The position numbers and the translations under genes were made by a program. The notes beneath the pieces are model-generated. The model had not been told where the DNA came from and made no database searches. It worked only from the letters and a program-made list of their open reading frames with translations. Positions 1 to 12,504 of a DNA stretch of 64,000 nucleotides are shown here, piece after piece (within the stretch, counting starts at the first letter, position 1; each line of letters opens with the position of its first letter). The stretch covers positions 10,745,362 through 10,809,361 of the forward strand of contig CALNVZ010000641.1 in the NCBI GenBank assembly GCA_940671915.1, read 5' to 3'. This DNA comes from Paracentrotus lividus. Its lineage: Eukaryota > Echinodermata > Echinoidea > Camarodonta > Echinidae.

Positions 1-258
1 ATGTACTAAGGCACTTTACATGTTCACCTGTCAATTTCATGAGGATTGGGATTCACAAAAGTTTCATGCTTCAAAAATACAAATACAGTACAAGTAGAGT
101 AAAAAAAGTTCATACTGTGAAAATGAATATTACATGTATCAACAGTTCATGCAAGATTTGCGTTTATCAGTAAGTTTATTCTGTGTTATCTACATGTTCA
201 ATACAGATTAGAATATATTCTTATAATGATACTGCACTAAAAACATGTGTTTTCATAG

Positions 259-1342
259 GGGAGCAACCGTGCATGGAGCTTCTTCGTCAGTTAATGCAAG
301 GAGGCACATTTACCAGCGGGAAAACCTCGCATTACTCCCTAGAGAAGGCGAACTTCATCACTGTCTGTAACCCGCCGGTACGAGGGTGTTGGGAGTGGCG
401 TCTCGTGCCATAGCCTCAGCTCCAGGCTGTCAGACTGTTTGTGTGCTGACGTACTTCACGCCATCGGCCGACTCTCTGAACCTTTGCATGCTGGGAGTCT
501 TCAGAGCTGGCTGAGGAGTTTCCTGCGTACTCGCTCAATCATCACTATGAACTCGCGCTCAGGTGGGAATCAAATTCAGATGATATTTATGATTGATATC
601 TCTATATAGTGTTGTTTTAGTACCAACCAAGAACATGTTCCAGTTGTTTCATTAAGTCGTCGAATCTTTATGAACGACTTGGTGAAAAACCCTGTGCCTC
701 GTCATCCAAGTTGTTGCTGTCCTGAAACATATAGACACCTATACATGTAGAAACATGTTTGAATATAGGACTGTGAGAATTGCCTTTTATAACAAAATCT
801 CTCCTGTGCTCATTATAACGCAGTAAACTTATATGACTATTTCTTAATCCTTATTTCCCTTTTCATTTGCAGGCAATTGTGAAGGCCACCATAACCCTAC
901 ACTCACTCATCAAAGACAGCAATATACCACTCCTGCAACCCTCACTATGTCAGCAATCCACTCCATGTGCCCATTTGATAATTCTTGGAATTTTCCTTTT
1001 CAATTTGCAGGCGATTGTGAAGGCCACCCTAACCCTACACTCACTTATCAAGCGACAGCTATTGACCACCCCTGTGAACCCTCACTATGTCAGCAATCCA
1101 CTACATGTGCCCATTTGATAATTCTTTGAATTTTATTTTCAATTTGCAGGCAATTGTGAAGGCCACGATAACCCTACACTCACTCATCAAGCGACAGCTT
1201 ATGACCACTCCTGTGAACCCTCACTATGTCTTCTCCCTCCATGATGTCAATCGTATCGTCCAGGGCATGTTTCTCATGGCTAACAGGTCGGCAGGTCAAA
1301 GGGCAGGGAGGAGAGGCGGAGGTCAAAGGTCACAGGCCAAAG
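259..1342 (+). CDS. Dynein exons: AAA3 middle part
   Basis: Exon 259-562 follows a TAG acceptor and reads GEQPCMELLRQLM, then KANFITVCNPP, matching the AAA3 stretch where dyneins list the target loop and then 'F.A.M.PPGGGR'. The reading then needs at least two one-base corrections (VCVLTYFTPSADSLNL and EEFPAYSLNHHYELAL lie in different frames). The next real exon is 1150-1342 (AIVKATITLHSLI, then TPVNPHYVFSLHDVNRIVQG), the helix that in dyneins reads 'TPAKSHYLFNLRD..KV.QG'. It ends in phase 1 at a GTAAGA donor. Two truncated copies of this exon lie at 873 and 1011. Confidence 0.8.
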
Positions 1343-4300
1343 GTAAGACTGCATCTCTGAGCCAATTTCTATGTATAGTCCACTCTTATTATAATGAGGT
1401 CTCATTACACTGCATACTTAAATAAGTAAGGTGCACAAATTGTGATATTTTGTAATGTGATGTCATGCTTGAATGCACTGTAACCATACATGTAGATACA
1501 AGGCCAAGTGAAAAGTGAGAAAAGTTAAAATGCATTATTGTTTCCATCGCATTCTTAAAAGTTTTTGTTTTCTTGCTTTGTTTGTTTTTCATTAGCCTGC
1601 ATCCTCTTGTTTGGAGAACAAATTCTGTTTTTAAGCATTTTGAGATGATATATTTATTGTTTGTTTGTATGTAAATTGTTATTTGACTTTGTACAGGCTG
1701 TTGATTTTTCATCCTCATAAGTCTTCAAATGCAGTGAAAAATTTTTGCCCTCAACAGATTATCTTTCCAAGCAAGGGAAATAATAATATTCCTGACCAAT
1801 TCAACATCATTCAAAAGGTACTCATGCTTTCAATAAAAGCAATCTTGCCCGCCCGATGTAGTTCAATTTGCAACATTTCAATATCACTCTTTACCTTTTC
1901 CCAAACTCAGGGGCTTTGTTCATTCAAGCATGACATCACCATAATCATATACATGTACTTAGTATTATAACAAAAAGAGGACACTATATGCATGTCTATC
2001 CAAGGGATTAAAAGATATTGTTCATGCATCAAATCAGATTATATGGTACTCCTTTATATTAAGATGCCTTTATGTGAATGCACATATATTTCATGACTTC
2101 TCCTTAGCCTACTAATCCTTCTAAACTGTTTGCTCTAGTGCTTCCTTGGAAATGCTGCATGTTCATCTAGTGATTTTGGTGCACAATTGCATTAATTATA
2201 ATAATATTAAGCATTTATAATGCGCCGTCTATCTATATAACTATTCAGAGGCGCAGCTAATATTATTACCCAGCGATAGCTGCCCTAGTAAAGGCGCTTT
2301 AAGCATTCAAGGAATTTCTTCCTACCGGAACCATTTACCTTACTTGGGTTAAGTCTGGCAAATTGTAGATTAATATCTTGCCAAAGGACATTAGTGGAAT
2401 GGATGGGATTCGAACCGCGTACCTTATGATCGTCAGTCCGCCGAATTATCCACTCGACCACACCACCTCTACGTCATGTCATGTCATGTTGTAGGTACAT
2501 TTAGCTAGACAGGGAATCTGTTTTCTTTTGCACATATGTGATTCATCCTGTCAAAATAGACACAAATCGCATGTAAAGAGTCGAGGATATCGGCAAAATA
2601 ATAAATAATAGTAATAATTAATAATAATATAAACTTATATACGCCTTTCCATGGGATACAAAGCGCTGCACTGCTCCCTCAGGGAAATTCAAAATGAATG
2701 ATCAGGGGTATGAAGGATACAGATATGTTTTTAAATAAGATTTGAAGGAGTAAGTGTCTTGCTATTTCTTAAAGATGAAGGGAGCCTATTCCAGAGACGA
2801 GGAGCAAGTGATTGAAAGGAATTGAAACCAGCCTGCTTGGGGTCCATTCCACGTTACGTATGTTACAATTCAGAAGGGTTTTCCAAGTGCATTTCTAACC
2901 ATATTTCTCTTGTAAAACCCCCTTTTCATAAGGCTGTGCATTTAAAATGGTCTTTGGTAATCACTCTTCAAGAAAAAACAGACAAAAGTCACTTGCCTTT
3001 CACAGACTTTGTGCAAGGAGGAGTTTAAGAGCGTTACGTGTGTTACATTCACACAGAAAAAAAAATTAAACACCTTTCAGAAAAAGCCAGATTTCTGTGA
3101 AGTGTGTCATCGAAAAGAAATACTTTTTTGATATGGCATGCATTAGTGTTGCATAATTTCAGAACTAAAAAGATTTGGGTATTCATGACAAGGTATTTCA
3201 GTAAATCAGTGGAACTCAGCGTTACGTATGTTACAAATAAATGTTACGTGCGTTTCGCGTCTGAAATAGGCAAGTAGGAAACAATCCATATAGCATTTTT
3301 TTTTCCAGAATGGATTATATATTAATGGAAAACAAACACTTCTTCACCATAAATACAGAATACCTGAATAACAAGTTATATTTGCATTTTGGTCAGTGCT
3401 GTGTTACGTATGTTACAAAAATAATACTTTTTTATTTATTGGGGAAAAGAAAATACCCCTCAGATGTCAGATTTCCAGTTAGAATCCATGTTCTATCATA
3501 ATGCAACAATAAAATGTGTAAAACATATGTTCTCTTGTCCCAATTATCTCCTGAACTGTGTAGTATACATAACGTTACGTATGTTACACAATTCACAATC
3601 TGGGCTTTGAGACTAGATGAAGACAAAATTTAGATAAGTACATGGTTGTATTTTGTTGGAACACAAATTCTAACTTTATATCTAAGATCTTGTCTTTCTA
3701 AGAGGTAACTCCTTTCTCACACAAGGAGAAATTTTGTGAAATACACACTGTATTAGACAGTAATCTGCAATAAATCAGTAAGATTGGTCAATTTCCATGA
3801 AGTATGCAAGTGTATGGCCTTTAAAACACATTGAAACTAATTTTAGTACATTATTTAATGCAAGCATCATGTATGCCCAGCATACATTTGGCCTTTGGAG
3901 CCCATATCTCCCTTTCTGTCATCACATAACATACGTAACGTTACGTATGTTACACAATTTAGAAGTGATTTTGAGACCAGAGTAACCTAAACAGTAGATA
4001 TTTAATTGTTGCATAATGTTGGAAGATGGATTCTAACTTTAAATCTGAGATATCTTGTTTTTCAGAGGAAAATTCTTTCTCCCAAGGGTAAAAATGCTTT
4101 ATTTTTGTTACGTATGTTACATATTAATCAGACCAAAGGGCAACCTATTTTTTTTTTAACAACATGCACTTTAAGGTCGCAAAGTGCTTGCTTTCCAAAA
4201 ATATGGGACTTAAATCTGTCAAAGCTTGTTCACTGAAGTATTTTTAGTATGGGTTATAATAAATAATCATTATTTAATATAACTGTTTGTTTTCTTCTTT

Positions 4301-7300
4301 TTTGAGTAAAATAAAAGACCATGCGCTCTACTGCCCTCCTACAGCCAGTCAATACAAGTGAATGAAATGTTGCTATCGTTTTTTGACAGTCTGGATACCA
4401 TACATCAAGAAAATACCCAATTTAGCCAAGAAAAACCAAATTTAATTTTCATGACCCAGGACCACTTTGCGTGGAATGGACCTTATGGGACCTGGGAACA
4501 ACAAATGTTGTTTAAATCAATATTTAAATACTTTCCTGTTTTATTTTTTACTCAAAATTTTATTTTATTTTTTTATTTATTCATTTTTTTTAAAATTATT
4601 TATTATACAGAGCACTCATGAAAGATTGAAGATTAAGAAAATACAAAAATATCCCCCCCCCCCAAATTTGACATTTTTCATTATTTTGCCAATTTCCTTG
4701 ACCCTTTGCCGAGTTTGCCTTGCGACTTATATCTCATTTTGATATGATGAATAACATATGGTCCACTCCCATTATAACGAGCACTGATGCAACAAGATTT
4801 CATTATGAGATAGATCTCCCCCCCCCCCCCCCCCCCTCTGAGCTGGTACACAAGTGTCTATATAGTTTTATGTGTGCTCTATAGCAAGATTTAAAAAAAA
4901 TTAAAATGAGGTCATTGGCTTGATTCTTGATTTCGTTATAATGGAAGTAGAGTCTACTTTGACTGATTTATGTCCTGAGGAAATTGGAATTTTCAATCTA
5001 ACATCCCACAGTATAACTCTACAATAATACAATAAGAGCTGAACAAACAAAAGAACTTATATCAGTATACAGATTCAACAGAATTGAAATAAAATTTAAT
5101 GTGATTTCAACGTAAGCAGAGCTGTAATTCAGCTAGCCTTTAGCCAAGGCACTCGGCGCTTGTATTTCCCAAAATGCGCCAAACGAGTCTGAATACATAA
5201 GACTATCATGCGAGGCAGTCAGCGCCAAGGGCTTTACGATCTTGAAGTTTAATTCTTTTGTTCTTTATTATTTCCGCTACCAAATCGGTATAATGAGAAG
5301 CTTAACAACTTCGCCAGAAAGCCGGTCAAAGCACACCTTCTAATCCGATGAACCAATCAGAGTGGACGATTTGAGAGAAGTCATAAATATGCATGAATTA
5401 AGCCTTGATTTGCGGCGAATTAGACATCGCATCAAAAAGCATTGAATATGCGGCTGGAAGGTTGAAATTGCCAAATTTTTAAGATTTGCAGACGAAAGCT
5501 ATACAATTTGCATTGAAAGGTGAAGATGTTCTTGTCAATCTTCCAACCGGCTATGGCAAATCTGCAATTTTTCAAGCCATTCCACTGTGCAAGGACTCTC
5601 GTGCGCACGGCCACAGACACTGTCGCTGCCAGCGCTGCAAGCACACAAATCCCATCGGCGTTGGCCTGGTGAAACTACCCAAAGTTCGGTGGGAGGTACT
5701 ACTTGCAGTTGAGCTGCACTGTGCATTGAAGTGATCATTTCACCTCTCATTATTTTATGTAACAATTCAATCTTGATTGTTGTGAACAGGGCTTTATATC
5801 ATGACAGAATGAAAGCTATCCACTAACACTGGTAACATAAATTTAGGTAGATCTACATGGCAGTTGGCACATGCATCATCTATTCTGAAAACATAGAATT
5901 AGAAATTGGGTCTAGCATAGCTGCTGCATATGTATGACCCTCATAAATATGCAAATATATATAAATGAGCTTCCCAAGTTCGTAAAGGTCTTGGCGCTAA
6001 ATGATAGTCTTATGTATGATAGTCTTATATATTCAGACTTGTTTGGCTCATTTTGGGAAATAAAAGCGCCAAGTGCCTTGGCTAAAGGCCATAATTCAGC
6101 CAATCCATGCACCATCTGAATATTACACCAAAATATTAGATTGTTGGAAGATTAGTTAAATCATAAGTTTGTATGAAATGTATAAATAATAGAACACTTT
6201 CCTTATTCCATACTTTGCATAGAGGTTGAACACATGAACCATAATGATTTTTATCTGTAACTTGATAGCATTAAAGATATTAGCTAGCATTTTGCAATGA
6301 CAAATTTCATCTCACAAATTCAAAAGAAGTTTACACTGAATGTTTGGAAAAGTAAATATAGTAGACATGTAACTACCACATGATCACCATGAAGTTAGAA
6401 AATATTCCTGATTAATATAAGAAAATAAAAATATGATTGCCGGGCTGTCAACATGTGCATACATGTACTATACTCAGCTGTGCAGCTACAAATGTATTAC
6501 ATGCTTAACATAATAAACAAGCTGCATGCCCATAATTTTCACAAAATTCTGTGTGATATCTTTTTCTTCAAAGATCACAAAAAAAACAAAAAATTCAAAT
6601 ACAAAGACATGATTATGTCCAGCAAAATAGCAATGTTATACAATATACTAAAAGCCTTTTTTTAGAAAACAGTTTTCTTTAATTGATGATGTTCTACTTT
6701 ATACCAAAGAGAGAGAGGGAGAGAAAAAAAAATCACAGTTATGCGAAACAGCATATACATGTATTAAGAACATGTATGGTTAAATGTCTGCCTTTCTTTT
6801 ACTTCAGTACCTGCATGTACATTGTTCATATCTGTGACTCTTCTATTTCAACTTTGTCTTTTTTTCTTTCTTTTCTTTTCTTTTGTTTTTTACTTTCTTA
6901 CTTTACAAACATAATTTAGCACCGAGCATTTTCGTATAGTTGAAGTAAATAGAAACAGAATTTAAAATACTATTAATCGCATTTTCCTTTTGCACATATT
7001 TATCTTGTAATACTTCAATTTATCACCTCAAGAATTCCTTATATTAGCACCTTTAGAACTTGTTCAGGAAGCTGTCACTTATGGTGTCTTCAAAACAGAA
7101 ATCAATAAATGTACATTGAAATAAATACTGTGCATTTATTTTTGTTTATCAACTGACAAGGTATTCAACATTCTCTTTTTCTACTTTCTTATGCTCAGGT
7201 AAATTTGATTTTTTTTTTTTTCCCCAGCCAATTTATAAGCCCATGACACAAAGCAAGAAGGAAAATCCTATGTATTATAAACTGAAATCCATTGAAAGAA

Positions 7301-10300
7301 TATCTGGCTCACTTTATACTTTCATGTATAGAGTTACAATGAAAAATACAGAGTTTGTATGGTATATGTATTTATGAAAAGGATTAAATATGTCCACCAA
7401 TGGGCTAAAATTTACCTTTTTAAATACAAAAGTTACTGTATACCACAAACTTTTGCCAAATATTCTCCCTCAAATCAATGTTACAATGTTAATACCAATT
7501 TTTTTTCTTCTATCAAATAAGAGAATTCTGGCCACAAAGTAAAATGCTGTTTTCTAAATCTACTTCTATTTTCTTGGCAGCTTTCAGCTGGTTAAAAAAA
7601 ATAATCATCCTGAATTTTTTTCACTACTATTACATTCAATTTCCCATATACTTTATACAGGAGCACCATGGTTTCCTTAAAACATATTGACTGCTCTTGT
7701 TCTTTCTTGTTTAATCTCTCTCATAAAGCATCCAAATATTCATGAAATAATATCTCTTGGAGATGGGTGAAAGGATTAAAGTTACATACCAGTGAAATTC
7801 ATATGTATCTGAATTATAAAACACTCCAAAGAAGTACATCCATTGATTTCACAAGTCAAATATTATAAATAGTAAATAGTAAATACCCCCAAATTATTAC
7901 AAAATTTCAGTTTTATGCTCTGTGTTCAAACCTTTAAAATAAAAAGTACAAATGTATTTATAATAATCAGTTGATGTCCTCATAATGGTAATTACTTTAC
8001 ACCCATATAATCTTTAAGACAATGAAGAGGACACAGAATTGGTTTCTTTTGGAATTCCATGGCACACTAGCCTACAACCTCAAATTCATTTTGAGCAGCA
8101 GCAGTAGATGCAGACACAGCAGGATAGGTTTGTCGTCCCGAGGAGAGTAGTAGGCATACCTGTACTTCCTCAGACAGCCTTTCTTACGATCCAGCTTGAT
8201 GAAACAACCGTCTGGGGTCACACCAAGGTGTTCCAGAAAACCAACAATTCCATGGACATCGATAGTTCGTAGGACGCCGCTTCTCCTGCTCACAACGTAG
8301 ACCATCTGAGAGAGCTTCTCCTCATGGATAAGGACGTAGCCATCGGGAGTGCAGTCAACAGAACCGATCTGGTTGAAGGCTTCGGGAAGGGCGATGGTGC
8401 GCTTGAAGTCTCCTTTCCATGTCAGGTTGAGGATGGTCCCTCCCGTCTTGTTGCTGATGTAGATGTTGTCCCTCGAATCTAGACTCATAGAGACAGGGTA
8501 GCCAAGACTGAGAGCGTGATTGGGGCCACCGACAGTCGTCTGGAGGAATCCTGCAGAGTTGTACACTAGGACGGAACTGCTAAGGCATTCCAAGATGAGG
8601 GTTTCTTCAGCAGATGTCACTGCGATGGATACAGGATTGACAACCTGCGGCGTGTCAAAGAAGCGTAACTGCTTGCCCTTCTGATTGTAGAAGATCATAA
8701 CTTGTCGATATGGGAAGAGCAGGGCAAGGTTTTCCTTCCGGTCTTTGGTTATCAAGGCATCTCCCTTGTACGGGGTCTTGATCTTGGTAAAACAATCACC
8801 ATGTCCTGAAAAGCCAAGCACTCTTTCATTCTGGATAGTGTCTGCAAGGAAGATCTTACCCATGTATGTTACCGTCATCCCAGAGATATTCTCCAGGAAG
8901 AAAGGCTTTTTGTCAATGCGACAAGAGATAATCCTGTGAATAGGCACCATGATAGGGGAACACTTCAGAGGTACATTGTTTAAGTTAATGGTTAACTTGT
9001 GCTCACCAATACTGTTTGGGCGGAAGACAATGCCATGATAGCCATAATGGTAGAAGTAGATCTGTGTTTTCAGATCCATGTGTTGCGGATCAAGGACGTG
9101 GGCGGTAAACTTGAGATCTTTGGACAACGCCTGACGCTTTCCGTTGCAATCAGTTGCATAGATCTCGACCATGCATTCTTCATCTGTGCTCTCACCCTTG
9201 ACTTCCGTACAAAGTGTATACACAGGAATCGTTATAGGTTTATCTCTGATTGGTTCATGACATACATCAACATGCAAGAGATGATCGCCAGGGTCCGTAG
9301 GAAGATATCTAACAATGTATGAGCCATCCTGATTATCAACAATGGTGCATTCCAAGTTGTTAGCAGAAGGAGTTGTCATCTTTGCGAAAACTATCGCTCC
9401 ACCGTGTGTGCTAGGTTCTCCTTTCAAGTTGGTCATTTCAAGTCTCACAGTGCTTTCCTGGTTGACAAACGACTCCTGCTGATTTACAACTGTAAGAAAA
9501 GGCACTTCATCACTTTTAGCTACCTTCCCAAGGTCCTTGACAGCAAAATCAAAGTAGGTTAATGCTTCATTATGTTTGTAACTGAAGTCGATGCAGCTAT
9601 TGGCCAACGGTATAGGATAGAATATTCCACCAGCGACTTCCTTGAAGAACCCTTCTAACTTGTTCTGGACCCTTGCAACAGAAACTTTACTGTTCAGGTT
9701 ATTGTTGGTGTTGGCGCAGTCGGTCATGACGGCAATGTGTGAAAGCATTGTCTTAGTGTCGTCCTTCTGCTGCTTTAGCCCCTGTTGCATCTTCGTGTGG
9801 GCGTCAGTGACAGCCTTCAGGAGAGCTTCCTCCCTTTGCTGCAGGACCTTGTGGCACCTGCTGAAGAGGGCCTTGATCTGATTTGTTGCTTCCTCAGCAT
9901 TGCAAGTCAATTTCTGGGTCACCAGGTCAATGTTCTGCAGCAGCTTCTCAAGCAGTTGTGTCTGATTCTCGCTCATGGTGATAAGTTCCTGGAGTTCAGC
10001 TTTGAGCTGGTCTACAACCGATGACAAATCAGCAATATTATGTCCTTCAGAAATGTGATCGATCTTACAACAGGACAGGCAGACTGGTAAGTTACACTCT
10101 TCCCCAGTGCAGTAAAGAGTCAGGGCCTGACTTTGATGGACAACACAAAAGCGCTGCTGACGTGACAGCACTGCCCAGTCGTCTTCTGTCAGATCGTTCA
10201 CCTCGTGGAAATGCTGATTGGTGTATCCTACGGTGTACTGATGCCTGACCAGACACTCCTTACAAAGAAATCGGATGCAATTGGAGCAACAAGTGGTGGC

Positions 10301-12457
10301 GATCTTCGTCAGAGACTCGCAGCCTTCACAGAGCTTGACGATACCTTCAGTGTATCCAAGATACTCTGCTAAATAGTCAATGTGAAAGTCTGGCGAAATG
10401 GAGTCTGTTGTCAGGACGCCTTCTGCAGACGGTACCTGTTGCTTGCAAGATGGACAAACAGTGCGAACAGTCCCACTATCGTTAGACGTTGATGCCTCAA
10501 AGCAAGTTGGACAGATGGAGTGCAGGCAGGGAAGCAGCGTAGGCGTGTAGATTGAGGTCTCAAAGCGCTGCTTGCACCCGGCGCAAACCAGGTGTCTGTC
10601 CCGAAACTCTGCTATGTGGCTGTTGCTGTTAACATCACTTCTGGAGAATTCACCCTTAGTAGAAACTTTGTGGTTGAGTCCATTTCCACAGTGAGCCATT
10701 ACTTTATGAAAGCAGATCCTTCATAGTGGATTTTTCAGCATGTGTGTCCATCTGCAAGATACAATGTGTAAAGAGAAAATATGATATTTAGTACAATTTT
10801 TATTAAATGATTTTAAAGAATTTGTTTACATATGTTTAATCTGCATACAAACTTATAACTTGCATTGTACACCACATTAAGTGTGCACATGTAAAAAGGT
10901 AAGTTGCTTTTTTTAATTATTATTTCTAGTGTCAACAGTTTTTATTCCACTTTATCTGTACAAATTTGAAGAAGACGGTTACAGTAAATCTTTCTTACAT
11001 TTTTACTTAAACTGAATTACTTGATTTTGACGAACCAAAGAAAATGAATTTCCATCCAGAATAACATGAATGTCGATATAAAATCCTGTCCTTTAGTTCA
11101 TGGTTAGATAATGACAGATCAGATACTGTATACTAATACATGTATGCGGTATAAAAGATACATGTATAAAAGATAGATTTATGCTGGTACAAATGTTCAA
11201 ACTTACCAGTCATTGTACATGTACATGTATTGAATAGTAATTTTTTTTTGAGACCCCTGAATTCAAATGAGAGATTTACCATTAAAAACTACCCTTCTAT
11301 TTATACATGTATGCTCAATGTCAATTACTTTGCTGCCAGATGTTGTTTATGATATTTACGCATCAAATTAAGGACTTAGATCCGTTAATAAATGGGTATT
11401 GAATTGCATGCATACAAGCTTGTTAAATTCGGAGGTAATCTACTGTATTAAACATTTGTACTTTGACAATAAATGCGGTGGTGCAAATGTTTTTTTTTTG
11501 TACTTGTGCAGTGAATCTAATCTGTTTGTTTCGTTCAATGAAACTTGATTATAAAATGTACGAAAAGCATGGCTCTACAAATCTATTCTTCACTTACAAT
11601 TTTTTTTTTTTTTTTGGACGAATTTAAGTACATGTGCAGGGTTTACGGCTAATCTATGCTATATTTGTATATCATGAGAATGAATTGTTATTCAAACCCA
11701 GTTTGTTTGCTATATGTCAACAGTGCATGTTTGTTATTATTAAAGGTGATAGTTATCTAGACCATCTGGTCTCTGGTTATCAAGTATGACTTAAATTACC
11801 TCACTTACATGTAAAAGCATGAAATGATCTGAATGGGCAGAAAATCAAATTATTATTTTTTTAATAATTCAGTTTTTGACTTTTTTTTGTTTTGTTTTTA
11901 GTTTTTTTGTTTGCTTTTTTTCCTTTCTTTTCTTTCTTTTTGTTGTTGTTGTTGTTGTTGTTGTTGTTTTTTTTTTGGGTGGGGGGGTTGTGGATGGTTG
12001 AAATCAACTTGATGCCTATTTTTGCGTATTATAATTATCACATTGTAGTACTACAAAACATCTAAATTTAGATAATAAAGAGGATTAATTTTTAAATTAA
12101 CTAATATGAGGCTAGGAATTACAATGTCGATAGCCCTTTATATCCTTCCTGACATTGCCAGCCTGTTGGTCTACAATGTAGCCGCTACCCATTTCTGTTT
12201 CTCAATGATGCTAAATATAAAGTTGCATAAAAGAGGTTTTAGAAAGAAACTATATTTGTCTCCATTTTCTAAAAAAAATATTGTACAACATGTACATGTA
12301 CATGAATAATCATGTAATGTAGATATATGCAGGACAATATCTGATGAAATGTATAATATTTTGTAATAGGGCCTGATATGCTTATTATATCCCTTGAAAT
12401 ATTTTGTAGTGGTTTTTATGATGAAGTGTAATGCCTGAGTGCAGTCAAGTTATTGAG

Positions 12458-12504
<47 letters not shown>

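Noticed and set aside
2395-2475. tRNA gene on the minus strand
   Set aside because: A and B boxes are present but the acceptor and anticodon arms do not pair; it continues into a SINE body.
2853-4121. CRISPR-like array
   Set aside because: Spacing of about 180 bp, eukaryotic context and related spacers; CRISPR spacers are unique and much shorter.
5470-5580. A working RecQ helicase gene
   Set aside because: Only motifs 0 and I remain, enclosed by transposon ends.
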